Positions 23,051-33,652 of a stretch of DNA of 64,000 nt are shown here, in pieces. Numbering within the stretch: the stretch's first letter is position 1; each line of letters opens with the position of its first letter. Origin of the DNA: Amyelois transitella (taxonomy: Eukaryota > Arthropoda > Insecta > Lepidoptera > Pyralidae); assembly GCF_032362555.1 (NCBI RefSeq), contig NC_083520.1:6572001-6636000 (forward strand), read 5' to 3'. The notes beneath the pieces are model-generated. The model saw only the letters and a program-made list of their open reading frames with translations, was not told the DNA's origin and ran no database searches. The position numbers and the translations under genes are program-made.

Positions 23051-23239
23051 CCATATCTATAGTCTGGCAACTCCCTACCCTAGTTGTTTATTAGTGCATT
23101 GTTTGAACACCTGCAAGTTAAAAAGATAACATTTCAATCCGTATCAAAACAAATTCTCACTTTTCTTACCTTTGAATCATAGATTAGGTAGATAAAACAA
23201 TGGCAAGGGGACAAGAATACCGAAATAGTTATTCAGAAC

Positions 23240-23460
23240 TGTGGCGACATCCCTACGCCACAAGTCACAATAGCTAGGTAATCACCTGACGCTATTAGCC
23301 AATAACAGTGATGAGTCCAAAGATTTCACCACGGATTGGATCATATATAGGTACAACCTTCGACACAACATCGTCGGAGCCGCGGTTCCCCAGGCATAAC
23401 ACCTAGCCTGGCGGAAGATCTTCCCGTTGTGGCGGTGGATCCTAACTCGCTCCCGCTACA
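23240..23460 (+). mobile_element. fossil solo LTR, copy 1 (LTR retrotransposon)
   Basis: About 221 bases bounded by TGTGGCGACA and CCGCTACA (TG...CA ends), with a TATATA stretch inside and the core 'cgtcggagccgcggttcccc'. No flanking duplication is clear. No internal element region is present, so it looks like a solo LTR of a Ty3/gypsy- or Bel/Pao-like family. It is diverged from copy 2, so probably the older or more altered of the two. Confidence 0.65.
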
Positions 23461-23596
23461 CAACGCTTTATTGAATGCGGCGCTGGGGTTATCGAGTTTA
23501 TTTGGCTTACATTGGTTTATCTTCATTTAACGTGTACGTTAACGTAAATTGAGATGTAAGTGCTTGATCACAATCTCTTTGATTTAAGTACCTACT

Positions 23597-23851
23597 TGTG
23601 GCGACATCTCTACGCCACTCGTCACAACATCAAATCAAACAACTATTGTAAATCATCGCGAAGAAATTGACGCGCTCGACCAATAGCAGCGAAGAATCTA
23701 AGACGCGATTTCAAAGATTTCACGGATTGGAGCTATATATACAACCTCCGACATAACATCGTCGGAGCCGCGGTTCCCCAGGCATAACACCTAGCCTGGC
23801 GGAAGATCTTCCCTTTGGTGGCGGTCGAGCCGAATCATCGCTCCCGCTACA
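23597..23851 (+). mobile_element. fossil solo LTR, copy 2, with 4-bp target duplication
   Basis: About 255 bases from TGTGGCGACA to CCGCTACA, flanked by TACT at 23593-23596 and 23852-23855. It shares the 'cgtcggagccgcggttcccc' and 'tagcctggcggaagatcttc' cores with copy 1. A solo LTR left by recombination between the two LTRs of an element. Confidence 0.72.
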
Positions 23852-24994
23852 TACTCATTAAGATTTTTTAGTAATTAGTTTGGATGTTATTTGAGTACCT
23901 ATCTAATTAAGACACAACTCTTTCAGGCTTAAAGGTCTGTTTATACCAGTAAGTCTATTTAAATATATTTGACACATAATTTTTTAAATCTCTTGGCTTT
24001 CCTTAATCTATTGAAGCTTAAAGCACTAAGTATTTTAAATTAAAAGTAACAAGTTCGAAATAAATAATAATAACCTTCAATGAAAGTCAAAGAAGTCAGG
24101 ACTATAGATTCAGTCGGCTGGTACACCTCCGGCGAGCTCACAGATGCGTCCCATGTGTGGTGTTTTCTCCGCACCAACGACGCCGCCCTAGTTAGGGAGA
24201 CCATGAACCTAACTTCGTAGGGGTCAAACAGTACATTACTTAGTCAGAGATTAAATAATATCCGATGAAAATTCAGATTACTATGTGTGGTAAAAACTAT
24301 ATGTAGGTAGATGTAGATATCCATAACAAAAGACCAGATTTTCGACCAGGCTGGTGCTATGCTCTTGTGGAAATTTCAAAGAATTAAAAGTACCTAGTCT
24401 ATGTTATTCAATGAAAGGAAATCAAAGATTCTGGCCTAGGACAGTAGGTATTCTTTTTTGGTCTAGGTAAGTATCTTTTTTTCTTCTTGGCGTGTTGATA
24501 GTCACTCAAAGGATAGTGATAATATTCTGCCATTTTACCATCCAGATTTATCAGTGCCAAAATGATTTAAAAACCGTGCAGTGGATTTCCGTTTTATTTG
24601 TTGCAAACAAAAATGCAAATATTTTCTATTTTTAAGCAGGCTAGTATCTCAAAAATTTTGAGAAGGCGTGGAAGCGTGGTCACCGCCTCGTCACCGTATT
24701 GTCCGGCGGTTCACACGAATTATGTTTTGTTTCAGCAGATGCCCGTAACGCAACCCCTGCATTCCTACCTACTCGGAGCTTTGCCAACTAATTACACGAA
24801 TAAATCTAAATATCGAATTATCTAACGAAACAAATTGTAGGTACAAACGGCAGCGTTTACAGAAAATGCTTTCCTTTGAAACCCATTATTTCATCATGTT
24901 CATGGATCAAAAATTTGAAAAAATTGCATTCTAGTGACATTTTACTAGACCATAGGTATCTTTCAATTTGTCACGAAATAAATTTAAAATTCCA
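23852..24994. other. gene-poor DNA
   Basis: Short chance frames only. 'gtcgtagg' and 'tgtgtggtgttttctccgca' patches suggest further old repeats, not assigned. Confidence 0.4.
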
Positions 24995-25070
24995 TCTAAA
25001 GCCATACAGCTGAACATGTCCTTTCAAGATTGTTGTCTACAGCGCAAGGGATAGGTTTCCACGTGACTAT
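24995..25070 (+). repeat. fragment of the (TACA)n-linked moth repeat
   Basis: 'aaagccatacagctgaacat', 'cctttcaagattgttgtcta' and 'gcgcaagggatag' in the order of the copy at 8912-9188. Confidence 0.5.
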
Positions 25071-25689
25071 TATGTATTTATGTATGCAAATTAAATCTGA
25101 CTTACCCACCCTAACAACTTTACCTAAGTTATCTACATAGTTACTTATGGTAAGGAAGAACCTATCGAACTACTTCTATTTACCTATTAGTAGTTATTTA
25201 CCTAGTTACCTACTATTTTTAAAATTACTTCGTGTTGTATTTTAATTTACCTCTGTGGACGGCATTAGTTAGTCATTTCCCGTGTCATATACTATACCTA
25301 GGTAGGTAGGTACTACAGACCTACTTACAGGGCTGCCAAAGCCGCGCCGCCACGTCGGCAACTAAAGAGTCGTTAGTTGCAAATATTGGTTATATTACAT
25401 CTGCTGGTTAAATTGGTCGACGGACTTGTAAACTAGAGTTACAGAGTTTCAATATAATCGGAGTCCTGTAATGATAGCCGATGCTCTTATTCATTAACCT
25501 AAGGGTTTTTAAAATGAATTTTGGTTACTTGGCCTTCTTGACAAGGTTTCCATCTCTTTCCTTTAGATCAGTGGAAACCACCGGGAAAAACGCAAGCTGA
25601 TGTGATGATGATTCGAAACTAATCATAGAATAGACTGAGTAGATATTGATAACATTCGGTAGGTATTTTTATTTGGCTTACACTTTACT

Positions 25690-25835
25690 TGAAATTCTCC
25701 TTCTAGACGATAGGCTAGCACGGTCTGTAACTCGAATCTAGGTAAATTCCATTATGAAACTATCCAACTAAATGTGACCTTTGAGTTAGTGACTAAGTAT
25801 TGTTTCTGCCTCTCCATCAAAAGGCATGTTATGTA
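25690..25835 (+). repeat. degenerate (TACA)n-linked moth repeat
   Basis: 'attctccttctagacgatag' then gctagcac, then 'ccattatgaaactatccaac' and a final 'atgttatgtatgtgagc' preserve the order of the family, with heavy divergence. Confidence 0.5.
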
Positions 25836-28240
25836 TGTGAGCTTAATTAGAGACGTATTTTTTTCTCTCACATTCCATCTCTCTGTCAATTTACCACAGG
25901 TTTTTTCAGGAATCATAAAAATATTGTCGGTTATTATATCATTATGACATTTATTGAATGCGATATAAGCGGTTTATACGTACTAAATTTCCTTCAGTTG
26001 ATATGAATTATTTCAGAATGATCGCGAAAATAAGTGTGTGTTTTCTTTGAAAGCAAGCGGCGTTGATACTTTTAGCGGCTGTTTCCGTTCTTGCTTCAGT
26101 TGCAGTTCAGGCACCGATATCAATAAAGTATTTAAAGATTTTCGTAGCTTTAAAATGTTGTCATTACCTTGCAAATTTTTACGAAAAAATCAAAATCTAT
26201 ACTGTAAAATTATCAGTGTTCCGAGTCGTTACCAATCGCGGAAACCGAAAGACTTAAATCTGATAGCATCAAAACTTGAACTTTACAGCTCTGGGCCTTA
26301 TTGAATGTCAATAAAAATCTATAATTAATTGACCGATTACATTAAACAGGAATCAAATATTGATATCTTAAAGGATACCTTGTTAACAATCCTTACTAAG
26401 TAGGTAGATAGGTAGGTACTCCGTATCAGAATATTTCGATTAGATTGCCTCCCTCTCGCCCATTGCGATGCCTGACTAGCCGCATAAGTATGACTTTAAT
26501 TTATTTATAGCATGTACCTTAATGCAATGAAATTATGAGTAAATGAATCCATATTTTTCATAAAAACATAATATATATTAATGAAATTTTTGAGACAAGG
26601 GATACAGCGTATCTGAATGATCGTGGAAAGACATAGCCCGCTCTAAAAGAAAAAAAAACTTGCTTGGCCTTTTATTTCCATTGTAAGGTAAGTAGGAAGG
26701 ATTACTAATGAATTTCTACCCAATCTATAAAAGTCTTCAGGAGGAATTAGTGATTTCATCTCCAATGTAAACTTCCCTTACACGAGTTTGTTCCCGATTG
26801 CATCCTCATCGCTAATTCAAAGCCCCTGTTCGCTACAGTTACAGACTTGATTTAGGCGAGGCTACTTACTAGTTTTCCTTCCCACTCTCACTTAATATTA
26901 TCTATTAATACATGATACTAAGTAGGTATGTTAGTAGGTATACCTACCGTATTGGTATTATATTACCGGTGTCAGATCAAAATTCATTGCAGAATAAGAT
27001 TGATTGATGATCTCACATATCATTTGGCAACGAGGAATGGTTTCTGTCATATCTTGTACACTGTGCGTCTGGTTTCTGTGTCTGTTGGTCAGTTATCCTA
27101 TATAACCTACAGTTACGTCATAATCCTCAGTTTGTGCAGCAACAGACAGACAGAGGGGCCTTGTTGGATCGTATTACGTGCTAAATGTTTTCATTTTATC
27201 CGACACCCTCACATTCCGTCTAGGTAGATATGCTTGCTGGTAACGAATAAACTCAAATATAGCTGGACCGATTTTAATGATATTCGACTAAGTATTTGAC
27301 ACAGAGACAGACAAGTAATATCGAAGATGGATAGAAGGCAAGAAGTAGCAGTCTGACTGAATGTCTAGATTTGTGGGTAGTAAAAGTTTACGAAGAGCGA
27401 AATGCGATGCCTGAGTTGCATTATAGCTAGCACACGTATAGAACAAATAACCAAAATTATATAGATTTAGATCCATGTTGAAGTTGCCAGGTCTAATTTT
27501 CATTTTATTTGAGTTAAAATAATTGTGACAGGTTCCCTGGCCGATTCATATTGACATATTTTATTAACACGGCATCGGTTATAATCTCTCATGTAAAACA
27601 TTTTCCCTTTTAATCTAACTGCAGTCAGTTAGTCTATCAGTATAGAATGTATTTTAAAATGCATAATGGTATTATTTCTGTTTAGTTCTGACTTCTGACA
27701 GTATGTTTATCTTTAGCCGCATTTACGATCGCGCGATGAGTTATTAGCCGTCCAGAATGTGACAGGCTGTCTCCGGAAACCAAATAAAATTGAATAAAGC
27801 TAAATACGATATTTGTAGTCGCATTTCGTCATTTACTGCTAATGATTTATGATGAATATTCAATATATTTATAGATGGGCATTAGAATAAAATAAAAAAA
27901 TAGGTAGATTTTATTGCTGTTAGTAAGTAGGTACCTAGGTAGTAGGTATCTACTAATGGTCGTTTTTTATCAGCTTGTCCACACAAGTAATAAAAAGAAA
28001 ACATTTATTTTATTTAGCTTAGTATTTTCGTATGTTTGTAACGAATAAACCCAAAAACTACTACCTAAACCGATTTAAAAAATTCTTCACCATTGGTAAG
28101 CTACATTATTCAATAGGCTAAGTGCTATAGGCATATATTTATAATAATATACATATGTATATATCCGGCTCGAAGGATCAGATTGGAAGACTGCTATGTT
28201 TGGTTGACATTTTTCTGTTTTAACGTCTTTTTCAGATAGA
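25836..28240. other. gene-poor DNA between twist and PIF1
   Basis: No supported gene. TAGGTA-rich runs occur at 26398-26420 and 27895-27960. A hydrophobic reading frame near 26050-26110 is discussed among the rejected items. Confidence 0.45.
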
Positions 28241-28384
28241 ATGATCTTTCTCTTAATGTGTGTCTACCTTCTCCTTGCGTTAGTGTCGGATGCGTACCTA
28301 ACCCACACTGGAAATGTAGACAGTGGTAGCATTAAATGTGCATCGAATGTTTTTCTGTGGTTTTTCATAATGTTGCTTTTTTGA
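28241..28384 (+). CDS. 47-codon ORF with signal-peptide-like start and hydrophobic tail
   Basis: Starts MIFLLMCVYLLLALVSDAY, a good secretory signal with a plausible cleavage after SDA. A short polar segment with one cysteine follows, and the protein ends in a second hydrophobic run (VFLWFFIMLLF). A polypyrimidine tract and CAG (ctttttcag, 28226-28235) sit just before the ATG like a splice acceptor, so it could be one exon of a longer transcript. No family recognised. It could be chance or the remains of a small secreted or GPI-type protein. Confidence 0.3.
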   Translation: MIFLLMCVYLLLALVSDAYLTHTGNVDSGSIKCASNVFLWFFIMLLF

Positions 28385-28818
28385 GAGTTACCTAGTAAGA
28401 GTATCTACTAACCTTTAAGGCGGCTTGTTTCACGTTTAATTATACAATTTTTAAAAGTTTGACAAAATATGTGACAAGCCAACCCAAGCAAGCTCAAAGC
28501 ACGCTGAAAGAGTAAGCTTTCTTTCTTTTCTATATTATGGCTTCCACCGGACTTTCGGTGATTCTGCCAATGTTATGGAAGAGTAATCTTTGCGTTTGCT
28601 CTTCCTCGATGGGCTCTCGCTTTGCCAGTGGGTTTTGCAAGTTGCTGAGTTGTCAATGTCAAGCTGACAAACAACGTCAACGTGAAGGAAATTTGATTGA
28701 CGCTGTTTCCGTTGAATAAATAACTGCGCTTGCGGTTGCAAATTGTTTGGCGCGGCGTTATTTTATTTTACATTAATTTTGTGAAGAATTATGAATTAAA
28801 CAGTGAATAATAGAAATT
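28385..28818 (+). promoter_or_regulatory. 5' flank and leader of PIF1
   Basis: Contains an upstream ATG frame of 60 codons (28537-28719) in the same frame as PIF1 but closed by TAA before it, so it is at most an upstream ORF. No TATA box identified. Confidence 0.35.
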
Positions 28819-31127
28819 ATGGCTACAGGAGAATCTTTTTTGTCATGTGCTGTGACTGTGGAGTGGACAACCCCTCAAGGATCTATATTGAGAAAGGTTG
28901 CTCATAAAACTGCTTCACTTCGCCTAATTCGCAATGAATTTAGAGAAATGTATATGGAAATATCAAGTGATAAATCTGCTAATATTCGTTTAGCGTTAAA
29001 AGGTATAAACGTATTTAAAAAGTTCATGGCCGAAGGTAAAGCAAGTGTGAAGTTTCAAGAAGTAGGTTGTACGCTTTTCATCTCCAATGCACCACCAACC
29101 AATCTTGTTACATTTTTACGAACAATTTTTGTAAAAATGACTGGTGACAAAGAGAAGAAAACTGATACAATGCCATCCAAACAAGGCATGCGGGCCAAAC
29201 TATTGAGTGGTAAAGCTCAAAGCTTTGAAGAAATTAGTCCGGTAACAGTGGGTGATTTGCAAACCGCGAAAAGTAAAATACCTAAGTCTACACTCACTAC
29301 TCCATCACCACCATCAAAGAAGCGAAAAGCTGAAGACCCAGCTCGAGGGCCAGCTCCTAAGAAATTATATTCACCATCACCACTAACAAACACTAATTCT
29401 TTAAACCCTGAACAGCAAAGGGTTCTGGAAGCATGTGTGAGTGGGAAAAATGTATTTTTTACGGGTTCTGCTGGAACTGGAAAGAGTTATCTGTTGAAAA
29501 GAATTGTGGCAGCCCTTCCACCTGATGTTACAATGCCCACAGCATCTACAGGTGTTGCAGCTTGTCATATTGGTAAATGTTATTTTATGCATTAATTTTT
29601 TAATCCCATTATACCTACTGAATCATATGAATCTGTTTATAATAATGTAAAATCTTATTGTTACCAAATAAAAAAACCTGCACATTCAACATGTGTTATA
29701 TGATAATCCAATAAAGATTTGAATCAAAGTTAGTGAAAATACCTGCCTTATCCAATCTAGGCTTCTCTCCAGAAAAGCAAGGATGTAACTGGGATTAACA
29801 TCAATTTTATATGTTGTACTAAACAAGTTTTCATTTTACAGGTGGAACCACTCTTCATGCCTTTGCAGGTATAGGAGATGGTAGTGGATCACTTGATGTG
29901 CTTAGAGAGAGAGCTACCAAACTTACTATGGTGGCCCAGAAATGGAGAAAGTGTAAACATCTCATTATTGATGAAATCTCAATGGTGGATGGAACTTTCT
30001 TTGAGGTAAATATAATATTTTTTTGTTATAATTTAACCATTTAACCAAACAATTATACCTAAGCAAAAACCAGATGATATTTTTTTATCCATATTCAAAC
30101 AGTTAAACATACTTGATTCCTTTACTTACAGAAATTGGAAGCTGTTGCAAGACATGTGAGGAAGAACGAAAAGCCCTTTGGTGGAATACAACTCATATTG
30201 TGTGGAGACTTTCTACAGTTGCCACCTGTAGTGGACAAAGGAAAGTCTGAGAAGAGATTCTGTTTCCAAACACAGTGTTGGGAAAGATGCATTGATCTAT
30301 GTTTTGAACTCAAAGAGGTGCACAGGCAAACAGATAAGGAATTTATATCCATTCTCAACAGTATAAGGATTGGTCGAGTCACCAAAGAAATAAGTGAAAA
30401 GTTGATTGGGACTGCCAGACAGAAGATTGAAAGTGATGGCATATTAGCTACTAGATTATGCTCACACACAAATGATTCAAAGTTGATAAATGATTCAAAA
30501 TTAGAAAATTTGAAAGGTGAAGAGAAGGTGTTTTCATCTCAAGATAGTGAAAATTCAACTAAATTACTTGACATGCAGACTATAGCACCTTCCAAGTTGG
30601 TACTGAAAGTAGGTGCTCAAGTAATGTTGCTAAAGAATATTAATGTTAATGCTGGACTAGTCAATGGTGCAAGAGGAGTGGTAGTTAGATTTGAAGAAGG
30701 GTTGCCGGTGGTAAGATTTAAGAATAAAAAAGAATATACTGCAAGAGCAGAACGGTGGTTTGTCAAGAATTCCAATGGATCTTTAATATGTCGTCGACAA
30801 GTGCCACTGAATTTAGCTTGGGCATTTTCAATACACAAGTCACAAGGACTAACCCTGGATTGTGTTGAGATGTCTCTGTCCAAAATATTTGAAGCTGGTC
30901 AAGCATATGTAGCTCTCAGCAGAGCACAAAGTTTAGAAACACTGAGAGTTCTAGATTTTGACTCTAGACATGTTTGGGCAAATCCTAGTGTCCTGGAATT
31001 TTATCAGAAGTTTAGGCGTCGCATCCAACAAATGGAAATCATTCCACTGGGTAGGCCACTCGCTGATAAAACCAATAAAAAAGGAAAATTGAGAGAAATA
31101 CTTGAGAAACAATTGAAACAGAGATAG
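28819..31127 (+). CDS. PIF1: PIF1-family 5'-3' DNA helicase
   Basis: Three exons, 28819-29572, 29842-30005 and 30132-31127, join in phase to 637 residues, matching animal PIF1 (about 640). PIF1 unwinds DNA 5' to 3', resolves G-quadruplexes and acts in nuclear and mitochondrial genome maintenance. Residues 1-190 form the animal PIF1 N-terminal region with a basic KKRK patch. Walker A GSAGTGKS is at about 216-223, Walker B IIDEISM at about 293-299 across the end of exon 2. The PIF1 signature follows with GDFLQLPPV and ELKEVHRQ, and the C-terminal motifs AFSIHKSQGLTLD and AGQAYVALSRA are intact. All catalytic motifs are present, so it should be active. Intron 1 holds a SINE fragment. It is tail-to-tail with the THAP gene 198 bases away. 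Confidence 0.96.
29728..29812 (+). repeat. SINE fragment in PIF1 intron 1
   Basis: 'acctgccttatccaatctag' followed by gcttctctccagaaaagcaaggatgtaactggga matches the 3' part of the SINE at 20305-20735. Confidence 0.55.
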
Positions 31128-31226
31128 AAATATCATTTTACTGACTATAATTATATGCGGTAAATTAGTACATGTGGATTTTAATTTTCAAGTCCAAGAC
31201 TGAACCTATTTAATCATAATGTCTAA

Positions 31227-31260
31227 AATAAATTATAATTCAAATAAAAGCATATTTATT
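31227..31260. terminator. interleaved polyadenylation signals of PIF1 and the THAP gene
   Basis: AATAAA at 31227-31232 and 31243-31248 on + (PIF1) and TTTATT at 31255-31260, which is AATAAA on - (THAP). Normal cleavage 10-30 bases downstream makes the two transcripts overlap at their 3' ends. Confidence 0.5.
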
Positions 31261-31324
31261 GTACATAATAGGGTATTTTTATTTAAAGAATATTCCATAA
31301 GGATGAACAAAACATTGAATTAGT

Positions 31325-33201
31325 TTATCTAGATTCTATATCAGTGAGAATTTCAATCTGTTCTTCTAGAGTAGCATGTTTCTCCTGAAGGCACTTGACA
31401 ATGTATTTCATATTGTCAATATTTTGCTGCATATCCTTTTTACTTTGCGCTGACTGGTCTAAATTATTTTGAAGTATCTCAGCATTTCGCTTGTGCTGAG
31501 CTATTTGCTCTGAGAGTCTGGAATTCAAATGCTCTTGCTTTTTAATCTCCAGCCATAACCTCACTTCCAATGGTGTTTCATTTTTACACTTTAATGTGTC
31601 GGTGATGTAATTGTCAATTATTGGCTCCTTTAACCGACTTCTACAATTTTTGATGTCAGCGGCAATTTCTGCTTGAGTCATCTTACTCAGAATTTTATCA
31701 AGTTTGGTCTTGTGTTTTATCATAGGTGAATTCTGAAAGAAAATTGATTTGGTTACTAAATACATTCATTTAGTTTGAATGATATGATATCCCTTGTGAG
31801 TTGCAAGAACATTCTAAGTATACATACAATGTGCTCTACTAACTTTAAATACATGTTTATTTACATGTATTATAAACAAATGTGCATTAAATATTATAAA
31901 GTATATAAATAACCTGCATTAAAACAAACGAGATTCATAAGGTTGTGAAAAATTACTTTAAGTCTTACCAATGGTGATTTGATAGTGCTAACAGCATTAA
32001 AGATGGTTGGCACAGCATTTTCTCTTAGTCTCCTTTGGGAATCAAAATATTTGTTCTCAAAATGCTTGGAACAGATCTTGCTTCTTGACCAATCCAACAT
32101 GCTACATTTATTTTTTAATGCCTGAAGCCACTTACTCCTCATCTCACTACTCGTAGGGCAACTGCAATAAATTTGAATGTTAAATTATTGTTTTGAAGGG
32201 ATACAGAATATATTTCATGGTAAAGAAGTGATCTACCACAACAAAGTTACACATGAATCAATCAATATATTTTTTGTGAAAATAGGTACCTACATTGATG
32301 TTACATAATACATATTTAGTAGTGTTGGATCCTGGATTGGGTGAGTCAGGTTTTTACACAAAGCGACTCCCATCTGACCTTCACAATCATTTTAGGTAAA
32401 CCTGACCCACATTGGATTGATGGTTACATATGTAGTGAATGTGCAGGTTTTCTCATGATATTCCCTCACTGTAAGAGCATTGGCATTGGCAAACTCATGT
32501 ACATAACTTTGAAAATAGTCATGGTACATGGCCAAGGTGGGTGGTGGGTGGCACCTTACCAATTTGAGCACTAATACTCCTTGACGAACAAATATTATTA
32601 TCCTTAATTTAAGATACAATTTATAATTAATTTATTCATTAAGTGTATAATTGTGTAAGAATATGGAGGCTCTTTTTGTAACTGCATATATTGAAAAAGG
32701 AATTTATTATAAATTAGTCCAAGCAAATTCCTTTGTAAAAGTGCTGTATGAAATTTTGAATGGCAGATTTTAGAGCCATAAAGAGCTCTTGCACTGTGAG
32801 GAAACAATGCTTATTTGTGTGTAAAATTGCAGCACAATTGAATAGGGTTAAGGTGTATATTTTTTTTTAGATAAGGTACACGTGAATCCGTCAGTTGTGG
32901 TAAACTTCAGCGTATCTCTGTTTTAAATAGGTTAAACAGGTCTTAATAACAATCATAACACCACAAAATTAGTTCCCAACATTTTATGCCTTGCTAAGGA
33001 TTCAAGTTCACCATACATGACATGCAAATGATATGATATAAACACGAGGATATGATTGTTTTTAAATTTCTTTTCCTGGAATTCAGCGAGCGCATATAAA
33101 ATAAAAATCAAAAGTGAAACTTACGAATGGAACGTCAAATTGGGAGGTTTATTGTGAAAATTTATCTTACAATTAGATACAGCACAATACACCTTCGTCA
33201 T
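31325..33201 (-). CDS. THAP zinc-finger protein with C-terminal coiled coil
   Basis: Three exons, 33125-33201, 31969-32161 and 31325-31732, join in phase to 225 residues. The THAP domain, a C2CH zinc-dependent DNA-binding fold, fills about residues 1-82: MTKVYCAVSNC gives C6 and C11, ICSKHF gives C56 and H59, and the invariant Pro28, Trp37 and Phe60 plus the AVPTIF box are present. The C-terminal 135 residues (exon 3) are Gln/Lys/Glu-rich heptads typical of THAP-family coiled coils and probably mediate dimerisation. The 77-bp first exon is too short to appear as a long frame; it has a clean ATG and a TC|GTAAGT donor. Such proteins are nuclear DNA-binding factors, sometimes derived from P-element transposases, but no transposase part is present here. 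The DIRS element begins 297 bases upstream of its ATG. Confidence 0.92.
32318..32575 (-). repeat. SINE copy upstream of THAP exon 2 (intron 1)
   Basis: On the + strand reads 'ggattgggtgagtcaggttt' then ttacacaaagcgactccca and 'gaatgtgcaggttttctcat', the reverse complement of the SINE at 20305-20735. Confidence 0.6.
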
Positions 33202-33497
33202 TATTAATTGTTTCGGTAGACTATAATAATAATAGGGTATTCAATTAATTTTCACTTTGTTTAGCGTTGGTATGGGAAGGGAAATAATCAAAATCTAAAA
33301 GAAAAACCGACACACCGAAACAAGGCGAAAAATATAGTTTGACATCTGTCAGATCAAATGGCCGTTGCGCTGAAGAGGACGTTGTTAGTTGTCAGTCAGT
33401 ATTATAATTATTTTTTATAGGCAATGATGAATATCTGATACACCCATGTGAGTAATGTCAAATTTCGCGGAGAATACTTCGAAAAGCAATAAAATAC

Positions 33498-33652
33498 ATT
33501 ATATACGGTCTTAACACACAGCATAGATAATGAAGAAGCTGTCTATGGTTTTACCATACATACGGTATAAAGCCAACAAATTGTCATTGGTTTAGCTTTC
33601 ATTTCGGGTCACCGCAAGACATATCCATCCTGTCAATGTCATCTCTTCATAG
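33498..33652 (+). repeat. left inverted terminal repeat of the DIRS element
   Basis: Begins ATTATATACGGTC; bases 33511-33652 pair perfectly with the right repeat. The outermost 13 bases differ from the right end, as usual for DIRS, and match the internal complementary region instead. Confidence 0.88.

Noticed and set aside
26018-26304. Hydrophobic frame LILLAAVSVLASVAVQAP, like a cuticle-protein signal peptide
   Set aside because: The upstream ATG frame stops before it, no downstream cuticle motif is found, and no clear splice join could be made.
28537-28719. 60-codon ORF upstream of PIF1, possible mitochondrial leader
   Set aside because: Same frame but closed by a stop 99 bases before the PIF1 ATG and not rich in the Arg/amphipathic pattern of a targeting peptide.
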